A stretch of DNA of 64,000 bases from Methylocella silvestris (lineage in GTDB: Bacteria; Pseudomonadota; Alphaproteobacteria; Rhizobiales; Beijerinckiaceae): positions 1 to 64,000 of the forward strand of contig NZ_PDZR01000004.1 of assembly GCF_002891535.1 (NCBI RefSeq), in the 5' to 3' direction. Positions 17,673 to 26,640 of this stretch are shown one piece after another. Numbering within the stretch: position 1 is the first letter of the stretch; every line of letters starts with the position of its first letter. Both the position numbers and the translations under genes were made by a program. Below the pieces are notes generated by a model. That model saw only the letters and a program-made list of their open reading frames with translations, ran no database searches and had not been told where the DNA came from.

Positions 17673-18465
17673 CGACGAAAACGGCCTTGTACTGCATGAA
17701 AAAACGATAGCCGAAATAAAAGACGAGGAGCGATCCGGCGACTGTCCCGAAATACAGCAGCGCATCGGGCAATCGGCCGAACAAAAGCAGATCGCGCATC
17801 ATCTCTACGTTATTGCCTATGGGATTTAAATGTACGTAAAGGCGCAAATGCGGCGGAACGTCGTCGATCGAATAGAAGATGGGCGTCGCGAACATGAAAA
17901 CCGGGACGATCGAGATCATCAGGTGAGCGACGTCGCGCGTGAAGGAGCCGAGCGCCATCAGGAACCAGGAGATCCCCAGCAGCGATAAAAAGAACGGGAT
18001 CGCAACGAGGGGCGTCAACAATATCGTCCAGGGCAGCGAAAAAGACGCGCCGATCTTGAACAAGATCAGCACTGCGACGCTGATCAAGGCGTAGACCGAG
18101 CCGCGAATGGTCGCGGTCCAGGCCAGCGTCTCGCTGGGGAAGATCGATTTCTTGATGAGCGCCGCCTGCTCGTGCAGCATGCCCGGCGAGCGATAGGCGA
18201 TCTCGCTGAAAAGATTGAAAATAATCAGCCCGGTAAAGATCGACAGGGCATAGCCGCCGACGCCGACGTTTTTAGCCGAGGCGGGAACGCCGACCGCGCT
18301 CGAAAAAATGATCGTATAGGCGGAGAGCATGACCAGCGGGCCGAACACCGCCCACAGCCAACCAAGAATGGAGCCGCGAAAGCGGACCGCCAATTCACGT
18401 CGAACCACGGCCCGGATCAGCTCCTGATACCGCCAGGCGTTCTCAAAAGGCGTCGCTAAGTTCAT
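17662..18465 (-). CDS. Polysaccharide ABC exporter permease (KpsM/Wzm type)
   Basis: The 267-residue inner-membrane protein of the ABC-2 type has six predicted membrane helices and the amphipathic N-terminal stretch YQELIRAVVRRELAVRFRGSILG, characteristic of KpsM/Wzm, together with GWLWAVFGPLVMLSAYTIIF. It pairs with the downstream ATPase (11-nt overlap). The cargo is unknown, but nearby glycosyltransferases and a sulfotransferase suggest a surface polysaccharide. Confidence 0.88.
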   Translation of the reverse strand: MNLATPFENAWRYQELIRAVVRRELAVRFRGSILGWLWAVFGPLVMLSAYTIIFSSAVGVPASAKNVGVGGYALSIFTGLIIFNLFSEIAYRSPGMLHEQAALIKKSIFPSETLAWTATIRGSVYALISVAVLILFKIGASFSLPWTILLTPLVAIPFFLSLLGISWFLMALGSFTRDVAHLMISIVPVFMFATPIFYSIDDVPPHLRLYVHLNPIGNNVEMMRDLLLFGRLPDALLYFGTVAGSLLVFYFGYRFFMQYKAVFVDVI

Positions 18466-18676
18466 CCCCGAACCGGTTTTAAGTTGGAAGCCTGCGCAAT
18501 GTCGGCGGATGTAGACCAGCTTGGGGCAAATTCGTCAACGCGGCTCGCTCAAGGCTGAACCTTGTCCCGCCAAACCGCAATTTTTCCGCCTGGCGCAGCG
18601 CCGATTCCCGCCCGCCGCCTTTGGAACCAAGCCGGAAGTCCGCCGTTTCCGGTGCATCTTCACGAGAGGAAAAGAC

Positions 18677-18871
18677 ATGGTCGATAAAGAGCACATCAAA
18701 GGCGCGGCTGACAAGGTGAAGGGCGCGGTTAAGGAAGCAGCCGGCAAGGTGACCGGCAATGACCGACTTGTCGCCGAAGGCAAGGCCGACAAGGCCGAAG
18801 GCGCCGTGCGCCAGTCGGTCGGCGATGTGAAGGACGCCGGCCGCAAGGTCTCGGACGCCGTCAAGCGCTGA
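18677..18871 (+). CDS. CsbD family stress-response protein
   Basis: The 64-residue, charged, helical protein matches CsbD: MVDKEHIKGAADKVKGAVKE followed by a second GK-rich repeat. CsbD-like proteins are induced by general stress; the molecular role is unknown. The ATG at 18677 has GAGAGGAA about 5-8 nt upstream. It is followed by a strong intrinsic terminator, so it is monocistronic. Confidence 0.88.
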   Translation: MVDKEHIKGAADKVKGAVKEAAGKVTGNDRLVAEGKADKAEGAVRQSVGDVKDAGRKVSDAVKR

Positions 18872-18893
18872 TTCCCGAAAATCTTTAGCTGAT

Positions 18894-18922
18894 GGCGCGC
18901 CCCTTCAAGGGGCGCGCCTTTT
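18894..18922 (+). terminator. Rho-independent terminator of the CsbD gene
   Basis: Perfect 10-bp stem GGCGCGCCCC / GGGGCGCGCC (18894-18903, 18909-18918), loop TTCAA, then TTTT. It lies 22 nt past the csbD stop. Confidence 0.88.
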
Positions 18923-18931
18923 CGTATTCGA

Positions 18932-19678
18932 TCAGGGCGTTATATCGCTCGGGAAGCAGTGCGGCTGCTGGAAGCCGGTCGGCGCGACGCCGAGCGCAGC
19001 GTAGTCGATATTGTCTGTGCCGCCCGGGCCGACGCCACCGGGGATATTGTCGAGTTTGGCCGCCTTTCGCATGCGATAGGCGATCGCATGATCGGCGCAG
19101 GAACTGTCGCCGCTGACGCCAAGGCCGCCAAGGACTTTTTTGTTGGCGTCATAGAGGGCGACGCCGCCGCCAAAGGTGATAATGCCGCCGGGAACCTTGC
19201 CGTTGCGCGACAGCTCCGGGAAACTATCGACCGAGGCGACCTGCGACGACGACGCCTGCGGGAGCGAATCCTGCGCGAGGAACGCGGGATCGAACGGGTT
19301 TGAGTTGTTGAGCCCGTAGAGCGAGCCGCCGGGCTGCGTCGGCGCATAGAGATTTGCGGTCGACAAGGCCAAACCGTCATTGCTGAAGTCATTCGCCGTT
19401 CCGGCTTTGGCGATGGCGATGGCGCGGCTGCCCGGCCAGGCGTCGCCGATGCTTATCACGGAACAGATCTGGCCTTTGCGATCGACAATCGCCGACCACA
19501 TGCGGTTCGGTTTGAAGATGCCGCCATTGGCGTCTGCAAGCTTGATGACTTTGTCGAGCTGAGCTTGAACATTCTTTACCGTCGCGTCAGGGATATTGCA
19601 CGCCATGCGCGCGTCAGCGGGCGCCGCGGCAAGTTGCGCCAACAGGCCCAATCCGAGCACAACTGTCATTTTTTTCAT
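18932..19678 (-). CDS. GlcG/HbpS family heme-binding-like protein (DUF336), exported
   Basis: The 248-residue protein has a signal peptide (MKKMTVVLGLGLLAQLAAAPADA) and a GlcG/HbpS fold: IPDATVKNVQAQLDKVIKLADANGG, a D-x-x-G-x-x-C segment, AKAGTAND helix, and the VPGGIITFGGGVALYD-N-x-x-K-V-L-G-G-L-G-V-S-G-D-S motif. A long insert between these elements is unusual for the small cytosolic members. The start at 19678 has GGGAGGGA 5 nt upstream. The role is unknown; heme or small-molecule binding is the family precedent. Confidence 0.75.
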   Translation of the reverse strand: MKKMTVVLGLGLLAQLAAAPADARMACNIPDATVKNVQAQLDKVIKLADANGGIFKPNRMWSAIVDRKGQICSVISIGDAWPGSRAIAIAKAGTANDFSNDGLALSTANLYAPTQPGGSLYGLNNSNPFDPAFLAQDSLPQASSSQVASVDSFPELSRNGKVPGGIITFGGGVALYDANKKVLGGLGVSGDSSCADHAIAYRMRKAAKLDNIPGGVGPGGTDNIDYAALGVAPTGFQQPHCFPSDITP

Positions 19679-19923
19679 ATCGTCCCTCCCCACTTGTAAT
19701 TCTTCTTTGAACGCGCGGACTTCGCGAGCCGAAACAAGGTGAGACGCGTCGAGATCGACGCTTCCGCCTTGCGAAGTCTGCGCGATCAAGAAATATCACG
19801 GTGCGGGAGGCGCCAAAATTATGAAACTATTAAGATTGCGAGGCCCGTGACGCTCGCGGCGGTATGTTGGATGCTCCGCGGCGACCTTATATAAGCGGCT
19901 CGCAATTTCGCTCGGAGAGCAAC

Positions 19924-20856
19924 GTGGACGAAAGGTCGCTCATGCGCCGCAAAGCAACCCTCAATCCCAATGAAGTCGCCGCTGCAAGCGATACGTCCGA
20001 CGTCCGCGGCTTGACCCGCGCAGCGCCCCTCTCGCGGCGCGGCTTCATGGGTTCGTCAGCGGCGCTTGCGGCCGGCTATACGATTGCGGGCGGCCCCGTC
20101 AGGGCTGAGGCCATTCGCACCGACGCCGATGGGCTTGTCGCAGGAATGACGACCATCAAAACCGGCGACGGCGCCATGCCGGCCTACTTCGCGCGGCCCG
20201 CGGGCGTCGACAGGCCGCCGATCATTCTTGTCGCGATGGAAGTGTTCGGGCTGCACGAGCACATCAAGGACGTCACCCGCCGCCTCGCCAAGCTCGGCGC
20301 TTTGGCGCTGGCTCCAGATCTCTATTTCCGCAAGGGCGACCTCACAAAAATCGAGAGCATTTCCGACCTGATGCCGCTCGTAAACAGCAAGCCTGACGCC
20401 GAGTTGTTCTCCGATCTTGACGCCAGCGCCGCCTACGCCATCGCGCAGGGGGGCGACGGCGAGCGTCTCGGCATCATCGGATTTTGTCGCGGCGGCCGCA
20501 CCGTCTGGCTTTACGCGACGCATAATCCGGCTCTTAAGGCCGGCGTCTCCTTCTACGGCAGCCTTATGGACCCGCCGAGCGCGGCGATGCCGCAGAACGC
20601 CTTTGCGCTCGCCGGCCAGGTGCAGGCTCCGGTGCTCGGCCTCTATGGCGCCGAGGATCAAGGCATTCCGCCCGATCAGGTCCGCCAAATGGAAGAAAAA
20701 CTCAAAACTGCGGGCAAAATCGCCGAATTTGAAATCTATGAGGGCGCGCCACATGGGTTTTTCGCTGATTACCGTGCGAGCTACCGCAAGGAACAGGCAG
20801 AGGACGCCTGGAAACACGCAATCGCCTGGTTCAGGACCTATCGGGTTCTCGCATAG
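19924..20856 (+). CDS. Dienelactone hydrolase family protein with Tat-type signal
   Basis: The 310-residue protein has a twin-arginine leader (SRRGFMGSSAALAAGY, about 37-52) that predicts folded export, then a DLH fold: MEVFGLHEH (conserved Glu), the Cys nucleophile in GFCRGGR (about 196), an Asp in YGAEDQGIP and the His of GAPHGFF. Family members hydrolyse dienelactones or related esters; the periplasmic location argues for another substrate. The GTG at 19924 has GGAGAG 5 nt upstream; ATG at 19942 is an equally possible start. Confidence 0.8.
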   Translation: MDERSLMRRKATLNPNEVAAASDTSDVRGLTRAAPLSRRGFMGSSAALAAGYTIAGGPVRAEAIRTDADGLVAGMTTIKTGDGAMPAYFARPAGVDRPPIILVAMEVFGLHEHIKDVTRRLAKLGALALAPDLYFRKGDLTKIESISDLMPLVNSKPDAELFSDLDASAAYAIAQGGDGERLGIIGFCRGGRTVWLYATHNPALKAGVSFYGSLMDPPSAAMPQNAFALAGQVQAPVLGLYGAEDQGIPPDQVRQMEEKLKTAGKIAEFEIYEGAPHGFFADYRASYRKEQAEDAWKHAIAWFRTYRVLA

Positions 20857-20939
20857 GTTTTGCGACACCGCGAGGGGCCGGAATTCATGAGTTTGTTGTC
20901 GAGATTTTGTTTTGAAGGCCGGCCCTGCCCGAAGTAGTG

Positions 20940-21026
20940 ATGGAGCCGTATTTGCCAAAGCCGGAATTTGGACGCAAAAACCCCGTCAGAGTGACAGGGA
21001 AGACGCTTTTGCTCTTGCGGTATTGA
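20940..21026 (+). pseudogene. Possible IS5-type transposase N-terminal remnant
   Basis: A 28-codon stretch reads MEPYLPKPEFGRKNPV and then LLLLRY before a stop. The EPYLPKP element followed by a Gly-Arg patch and an LLLLR helix resembles the start of IS5-family transposases. No other part of a transposase, no inverted repeat and no target duplication is visible nearby. Low-confidence suggestion only. Confidence 0.2.
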
Positions 21027-21089
21027 AGGGCGCGCGCTGAAACCGCGTCGTCCGACCGCTATTTCTTTCGACCCTACCAGGGCACAAAC

Positions 21090-22253
21090 TTGAAACGCAC
21101 ACTCAGTCTTATCGTCGTTTTCCTCGTGCTCGCCGGGCTCGCCGCCGCACTGGGCTATTTTCAATTTGTAACCAAGCCGCAGATGATCCGGCAGTTCATC
21201 TCCCAGGCGGCGCCCCCGCCCGCGACAGTCGCCGTCGCCGGGGCGATGGCTGAATCCTGGACGCCGCAACTGCCGGCGATCGGCAGTTTTCGCGCCGTGC
21301 AGGGCATCGACGTCGCGCCGCAGATCGGCGGCGCGCTCGTCGCCGTCAAGGCGCAGTCGGGTCAGGACGTGGACAAGGGCGCGCCGCTGTTCGAGATCGA
21401 CAATTTCGTCGAACAGGCCGACCTCAAGAACAATCTCGCCATCCTCAAAAACGCCGATTTTGCGCTGCAGCGCCAGCGCCAGCTGACCGTCACCGGCAAT
21501 ACCGCGAAGGCCAATCTCGACTCAGCCGAAGCGACGCGCGATTCCGCCGCCGCCGCCGTCGAAAAGGTGCGCGCGACAATCGCGCAAAAGCAGATCGTCG
21601 CGCCCTTCGCGGGCCGGCTCGGCATCCGCAAGATGGATCTTGGCCAATATGTCTCGCCGGGAACGACCCTGATCACGCTGCAGCAGCTCGATCCGATCTA
21701 TGTCGATTTTCCCGCGCCGGAAAAATGGCTCGGCATGCTGAAGCCCGGCCAGGAGATCGAGGTCACGGTCGACGCCCATCCCGGCCAGATCTTCCGGGGC
21801 AAGATCGAGACCGTCGACGCGCGCGTCGCCGCCGACAGCCGCAATGTGCTGGTGCGCGGCCTGTTCGCAAACAAGGACAGGCTGCTTTTGCCGGGCATGT
21901 TCGCCAATGTGATGGTCGGCGCCGGCGCCCCGGTCGAGGTCACGACCGTGCCGCGCACGGCCATTACCTATTCGCTCTATGGCGACACCGTCTTCGTCGT
22001 CAAGCCGGCCGATCCCGCCCCGCAGGCGGGCGCGGCCCAGGCGGCGCCGGGCGGCGCCGACGGGCCGATGAAGCTGGAACGCCGTTTCGTTCGGCTCGGC
22101 GAGACGAAGGCCGATCGCGTCGCGATCCTCGACGGCGTCAAGCCAGGGGAGCTCGTCGTGAGCGAAGGCCAGGTCAAGCTCGCGCCCGATATGGCGGTGC
22201 AAATCGATCCGGACGCGAAACTTTCGCCGCTCCCTGTCCGCCCGAAGGAATGA
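21090..22253 (+). CDS. RND efflux periplasmic adaptor subunit (membrane fusion protein)
   Basis: The 387-residue MFP links an inner-membrane RND pump to an outer-membrane channel. It has an N-terminal membrane anchor (about 5-25), a lipoyl-like half motif VDVAPQIGGALVAVKAQSGQ and its partner IVAPFAGRLGIRKMDLGQYVSPG around an alpha-hairpin, then beta-barrel and membrane-proximal domains. It starts with TTG (21090), the only start that leaves the anchor intact. Its stop is 2 nt before the pump start. No outer-membrane factor gene is adjacent. The substrate is unknown. Confidence 0.9.
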   Translation: MKRTLSLIVVFLVLAGLAAALGYFQFVTKPQMIRQFISQAAPPPATVAVAGAMAESWTPQLPAIGSFRAVQGIDVAPQIGGALVAVKAQSGQDVDKGAPLFEIDNFVEQADLKNNLAILKNADFALQRQRQLTVTGNTAKANLDSAEATRDSAAAAVEKVRATIAQKQIVAPFAGRLGIRKMDLGQYVSPGTTLITLQQLDPIYVDFPAPEKWLGMLKPGQEIEVTVDAHPGQIFRGKIETVDARVAADSRNVLVRGLFANKDRLLLPGMFANVMVGAGAPVEVTTVPRTAITYSLYGDTVFVVKPADPAPQAGAAQAAPGGADGPMKLERRFVRLGETKADRVAILDGVKPGELVVSEGQVKLAPDMAVQIDPDAKLSPLPVRPKE

Positions 22254-22255
22254 GA

Positions 22256-25200
22256 ATGTCCTTTACCGATATTTTCATCCGCCGGCCGGTTCTAGCGAGC
22301 GTCGTCAGCCTGCTCATTCTGCTGGTCGGCCTGCAGGCGATGTCGAAGCTTCAGGTCCGGCAATATCCCGAGCTGTCTTCGACGACGATCACCATCACGA
22401 CGCAATATCCGGGCGCCAACGCCGACGTCATCAAGGGCTTCATCACGACGCCGATCGCGCAGGCTGTCGCGAGCGCCGAAGGCATCGACACGCTGGTGTC
22501 GAACTCGCAGCAGAATACCTCGACGATCACGCTGAACCTCATCCTCAACGCCAATGCTGACCGCGCCGTCGCGGACGTCTTGTCGAAGGTGAGCCAGGTC
22601 AAATATCAGCTGCCGCGCGAGGCGCTCGATCCGATTGTCGTCAAGCAGACAGGCGATTCCACGGCGCTGCTTTATATGTCCTTCAATTCGAAGGTCATGT
22701 CGGGCTCGCAAATCACCGACTATCTGACCCGCGTGGTGCAGCCGAAGCTGCAGACCATCGACGGCGTCGCCAACGCCCAGATTCTTGGCGGCCAGACCTT
22801 CGCCATGCGAGTCTGGCTCGACCCGAACCGGATGGCGGCGCGCGGCGTCACCCCAAATGACGTCAGGGCAGCTCTGGCCGCAAATAATTTCACGGCCGCC
22901 GCAGGCCAGATCAAGGGCGATTTCGTCCAGACCAGCATCAATGCGCAAACCTCGCTCGATTCCGCGCAGGCTTTCAGCCAATTGGTGGTTTCGGCGAAGG
23001 GCGACGCGCTGACCCGGCTCGGGGCCATCGCCGACATCGAGCTTGGCCCCGAATCGGTGGATTCCTCGTCCGTTTTCGATGGGCTGAAGGCCGTCTTCGT
23101 CGGCATCTATCCGACCCCGACCGCCAATCCGCTCGACGTCATCAACAATGTGCGCGAGGCCTTCCCCGAGCTCAAGGCGCAGCTTCCGGTCGGCCTCGAC
23201 GCGGCGATCGCCTATGACGCCACGGAATTCATTCGCGCCTCGATCTACGAGGTCAAGAAAACGCTGATCGAGGCGGCGCTCGTCGTCATCGTCGTCATCT
23301 TTCTGTTTCTCGGCAGCCTGCGCGCAACGATCATCCCGATCGTCACGATCCCGCTCTCCCTCGTCGGCGTGATGATTATTTTGCTGGCGCTCGGCTATTC
23401 GCTCAATCTGATGACCCTGCTCGCCCTCGTGCTGGCGATTGGACTTGTCGTCGACGACGCCATCGTCGTCGTCGAGAATATCTACCGGCACATTGAGGAC
23501 GGCATGTCGCCGAAAGAGGCCTCGCTGCAGGGCGCGCGCGAGATCACCGGCCCTGTCATCTCGATGACGATTACGCTCGCCTGCGTCTATGCGCCGATTG
23601 GCTTCGTCTCCGGCCTCACCGGCGCGCTTTTCCGCGAATTCGCCTTCACCCTCGCCGGCGCGGTGGTTGTCTCGGGCGTCATTGCGCTGACCCTGTCGCC
23701 GATGATGTGTTCGCTGCTGCTGAAGCCGCCCTCGGACAAGCATCGCGGCTTTCCGGCTTTGCTCGACCGCCTGTTCAACTGGCTGCGCGACGCCTATCAA
23801 AGGCGCCTGCACAAAACGCTGAATTTCCGCGCCATGACGATGCTGATCCTCGTCGGCGTGCTCGCCCTCACCGCCGTGATGTTCGTCTCGACGCCGCAGG
23901 AGCTCGCTCCCGAGGAGGACCAGGGCGCGATCTTCACGCTGATCAAGGCGCCGCAATACGCCAATCTCGATTATCTCGAAAAGGCGACCGCGCAGGTTCA
24001 GCGGGCGGCCGACGAGATTCCTGAGAAAGACCATGTCTTTCTCATCAACGGGTCGGGCGGCGTGCATCAAGGATTCGGCGGCCTGATCCTGAAGCCTTGG
24101 GGAGACCGCCAGCGCAATCAGAAAAAGATCCTGGCCGAGCTCCAGCCGAAATTGGCGAAAGTGACTGGCGCGCAGATTCTCGCCTTCTCGCCGCCAGCGC
24201 TGCCGGGATCGACCGGCGGCCCGCCGATCCAGTTCGTCGTTCGCTCGATCGGAGACTACAAGGACATCGCCGACGTCATGGCCAAGATTCAGGCGGCGGC
24301 GCAGGAGAGCGGCCTGTTTATCTTCACCGACAGCGATCTGAAATTCGACCTGCCGCAGATCGAACTGAAAATCGACGCCGCCAAGGCGAACCGGATCGGC
24401 CTCAATATGCAGGAGATCGGCTCCTCGCTCGCGACCTTGCTCGGCGGCAATTACGTTAATCGCTTTAGCATGAACGGCCGCAGCTATGAGGTGATCGCCC
24501 AGGCCCCGCGCGACTTCAGGCTGACGCCGGACTGGCTGACGCGCTATCAGGTCCGCGCCGCCAATGGCGACCTCGTCTCGCTGGCGACGGTCGCCAGCAT
24601 TTCGAACAGCGTGCAGCCGAACGGACTGCCGACCTTCCAGCAATTGAATTCGGCTACCTTGCAGGCGGTGCCCTTCCCCGGCCACACCATGGGCGAGGCA
24701 ATCAATTTTCTGCAAGCCAAGGCGAAGGAACTGATGCCTGCCGGCTTCACCGTCGATTACCAGGGCGAGAGCCGGCAATTTGTCCAGGAAGGCAATACGC
24801 TGCTGCTGACGTTTGTCTTCGCGCTGATCGTCATCTTCCTGGTGCTCGCGGCGCAGTTCGAAAGCTTTCGCGATCCCTTCATCATCCTGATCGCTTTGCC
24901 GACCTCGATGTTCGGCGCGCTCCTGCCGTTGAACATCCTCGGCGTCGTCGGCGCGGCGAGCATGAACATCTATTCGCAAATTGGTCTCGTGACGCTGATC
25001 GGGCTGATTTCGAAGCATGGCATCCTGATGGTCGAATTCGCCAACCGGATGCAGGAAGACGAAGGCATGAACCGGCGCGAGGCGATCGAACATGCGGCGG
25101 CGGTGCGGCTGCGGCCGATCCTGATGACGACGGCGGCGATGGTCGTCGGCATGATCCCGCTGATCCTCGCCGAGGGCGCAGGCGCGAGCAGCCGTTTCGC

Positions 25201-25378
25201 CATTGGCGTCGTGATCGCCTCCGGCATGAGCATCGGCACGCTGTTCACGCTGTTCGTGACGCCGGCGGTCTATACGCTGATCGCGCGCGATCACAACCGG
25301 CCGGAGGCCGCGGCCGATCTCGACATTTACCCGGCGATCGCCACCGCGGCGACGAAACATTCCGACGCGGCCGAATGA
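22256..25378 (+). CDS. Multidrug efflux RND permease (HAE-1/AcrB-like)
   Basis: The 1040-residue proton-driven inner-membrane pump is of normal length for the family. It begins MSFTDIFIRRPVLASVV, has twelve membrane helices in two homologous halves, and keeps the TM4 proton-relay Asp pair in GLVVDDAIVVVENI (about 405). Porter-domain motifs such as YPGANADVIKGFITTPIAQAV are present. The ATG at 22256 is chosen because GAAGGA is 6 nt upstream; the ATG at 22250 overlaps the adaptor stop but abuts that SD. The neighbour pattern resembles MexHI/MexJK-type pairs. A 1022-codon open frame on the opposite strand is a GC artefact. Confidence 0.93.
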   Translation: MSFTDIFIRRPVLASVVSLLILLVGLQAMSKLQVRQYPELSSTTITITTQYPGANADVIKGFITTPIAQAVASAEGIDTLVSNSQQNTSTITLNLILNANADRAVADVLSKVSQVKYQLPREALDPIVVKQTGDSTALLYMSFNSKVMSGSQITDYLTRVVQPKLQTIDGVANAQILGGQTFAMRVWLDPNRMAARGVTPNDVRAALAANNFTAAAGQIKGDFVQTSINAQTSLDSAQAFSQLVVSAKGDALTRLGAIADIELGPESVDSSSVFDGLKAVFVGIYPTPTANPLDVINNVREAFPELKAQLPVGLDAAIAYDATEFIRASIYEVKKTLIEAALVVIVVIFLFLGSLRATIIPIVTIPLSLVGVMIILLALGYSLNLMTLLALVLAIGLVVDDAIVVVENIYRHIEDGMSPKEASLQGAREITGPVISMTITLACVYAPIGFVSGLTGALFREFAFTLAGAVVVSGVIALTLSPMMCSLLLKPPSDKHRGFPALLDRLFNWLRDAYQRRLHKTLNFRAMTMLILVGVLALTAVMFVSTPQELAPEEDQGAIFTLIKAPQYANLDYLEKATAQVQRAADEIPEKDHVFLINGSGGVHQGFGGLILKPWGDRQRNQKKILAELQPKLAKVTGAQILAFSPPALPGSTGGPPIQFVVRSIGDYKDIADVMAKIQAAAQESGLFIFTDSDLKFDLPQIELKIDAAKANRIGLNMQEIGSSLATLLGGNYVNRFSMNGRSYEVIAQAPRDFRLTPDWLTRYQVRAANGDLVSLATVASISNSVQPNGLPTFQQLNSATLQAVPFPGHTMGEAINFLQAKAKELMPAGFTVDYQGESRQFVQEGNTLLLTFVFALIVIFLVLAAQFESFRDPFIILIALPTSMFGALLPLNILGVVGAASMNIYSQIGLVTLIGLISKHGILMVEFANRMQEDEGMNRREAIEHAAAVRLRPILMTTAAMVVGMIPLILAEGAGASSRFAIGVVIASGMSIGTLFTLFVTPAVYTLIARDHNRPEAAADLDIYPAIATAATKHSDAAE

Positions 25379-25495
25379 CGACGGCGCCGCCGGTCAAGAA
25401 AGAGTGAGGCCGTAATAAATCCGGCCGCTCCGGCGAAGACAGAGACGCCAAGCCTGCAAATCAGGACGGCGTTCTTTCGCGCACGGAGTTAAAAC

Positions 25496-25903
25496 ATGCA
25501 TCGCCGCACTGTCCTTGCCGCCTTGGCGGGCGCTTTGGCCCTTTTCAGCGTCGCGTCCGGCCACGCCGCCGAGCCCGCGGAATTTACGCAGGGCGACTTC
25601 GAGGCAGCGCAGAAGGCGGGCCGGCCGATCCTGATCGAGATTACCGCGCCCTGGTGCCCGACCTGCCGCGCGCAAAAGCCGATCCTCAGCGAATTGACCG
25701 CCGCGCCAAAATTCGAGGATTTGGCCGTGTTCGATGTCGATTTCGACAGCCGCAAGGATGTCTTGCGGCTTTTTCACACACAATCGCAGAGCACCCTGAT
25801 TGCGTTCAGGGGACCAGAAGAGGTCGGCCGCTCCGTCGGCGACACCGCTCCCGCGTCCATCGCCGCCCTGCTCAACAAAACGCTATCGAGCGCGACGCCA
25901 TGA
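25496..25903 (+). CDS. Exported thioredoxin-like protein
   Basis: The 135-residue protein has a signal peptide (ending SGHAAEPAE) and a thioredoxin fold with the active site APWCPTCRAQ (about 50-59). CPTC is unlike the CGPC of cytosolic thioredoxin and suits periplasmic reductases. The stop overlaps the start of the ccdA-like gene (ATGA), so the pair should deliver electrons across the membrane to periplasmic disulfides, as DsbD does in one chain. Confidence 0.88.
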   Translation: MHRRTVLAALAGALALFSVASGHAAEPAEFTQGDFEAAQKAGRPILIEITAPWCPTCRAQKPILSELTAAPKFEDLAVFDVDFDSRKDVLRLFHTQSQSTLIAFRGPEEVGRSVGDTAPASIAALLNKTLSSATP

Positions 25904-26619
25904 TCCTCCCCCTTGGACTGGCCTTCGTCGCCGGACTGCTCTCGGCCTTATCGCCCTGCGTGCTTCCGCTCTTGCCGATTGTGTTCGGCGCTGCAGCCAG
26001 CGAGCATCGACTTGGCCCCGCCGCCCTCGCCTGCGGCGTCGCGCTGTCTTTCGTCGCGATCGGCCTCTTCGTCGCGACGGCCGGTTTCGCCATCGGTCTT
26101 GACGGCGACGTTTTTCGCAAGGCCGCGGCGGCTCTCCTGCTCGTCCTAGGCGTCGTGCTGATCTTCCCAAAACTTCAGGCGTGGGCGGCCGCCGTGGCGG
26201 GGCCCGTCAGCGATTGGGCGAACCGCCGGCTCGGGCGGTTCTCGACGAGCGGGCTCGCCGGGCAATTTGGCGTCGGACTGCTGCTTGGCGCGGTTTGGAG
26301 CCCATGCGTCGGCCCGACGCTCGGCGCCGCCTCCGTGCTGGCGGCGCAGGGAAAAAACCTCGGACAGGTCGCGCTGACCATGGGCGCATTCGGTCTTGGC
26401 GCGGCGGCGCCGCTGCTCCTGCTTGGCATGCTCTCGCGCGAGACGTTTCGGCGTTGGCGCGGCAATCTCGCCAAGGCCGGCAGCGGGTTTAAATCGGCGC
26501 TTGGCGTCGCTTTCGTCGCGACCGCCGCAAGCCTCCTGCTTGGGGTCGACAAGGCGATCGAGGCGGCGTTGGTCGCCGCGTCGCCAGAGTGGCTGACGCA
26601 ACTCACGACGCGGTTTTAG
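25900..26619 (+). CDS. Cytochrome c biogenesis/thiol transporter CcdA-like protein
   Basis: The 239-residue polytopic membrane protein has six helices and the two CcdA cysteine motifs LSPCVLPLLP (about 19) and WSPCVGPTLG (about 127), which shuttle electrons from cytosolic thioredoxin to a periplasmic partner. The partner is very likely the preceding thioredoxin-like protein (4-nt overlap). It could serve cytochrome c maturation or methionine/disulfide repair; nothing in the window decides this. Confidence 0.88.
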   Translation: MILPLGLAFVAGLLSALSPCVLPLLPIVFGAAASEHRLGPAALACGVALSFVAIGLFVATAGFAIGLDGDVFRKAAAALLLVLGVVLIFPKLQAWAAAVAGPVSDWANRRLGRFSTSGLAGQFGVGLLLGAVWSPCVGPTLGAASVLAAQGKNLGQVALTMGAFGLGAAAPLLLLGMLSRETFRRWRGNLAKAGSGFKSALGVAFVATAASLLLGVDKAIEAALVAASPEWLTQLTTRF

Positions 26620-26640
26620 GTTTTTCGGGGACCGAACGCC

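Noticed and set aside
22292-25360. 1022-aa minus-strand ORF
   Set aside because: Exactly antisense to the RND pump, rich in Arg/His/Asp without any recognisable domain; a GC-frame artefact.
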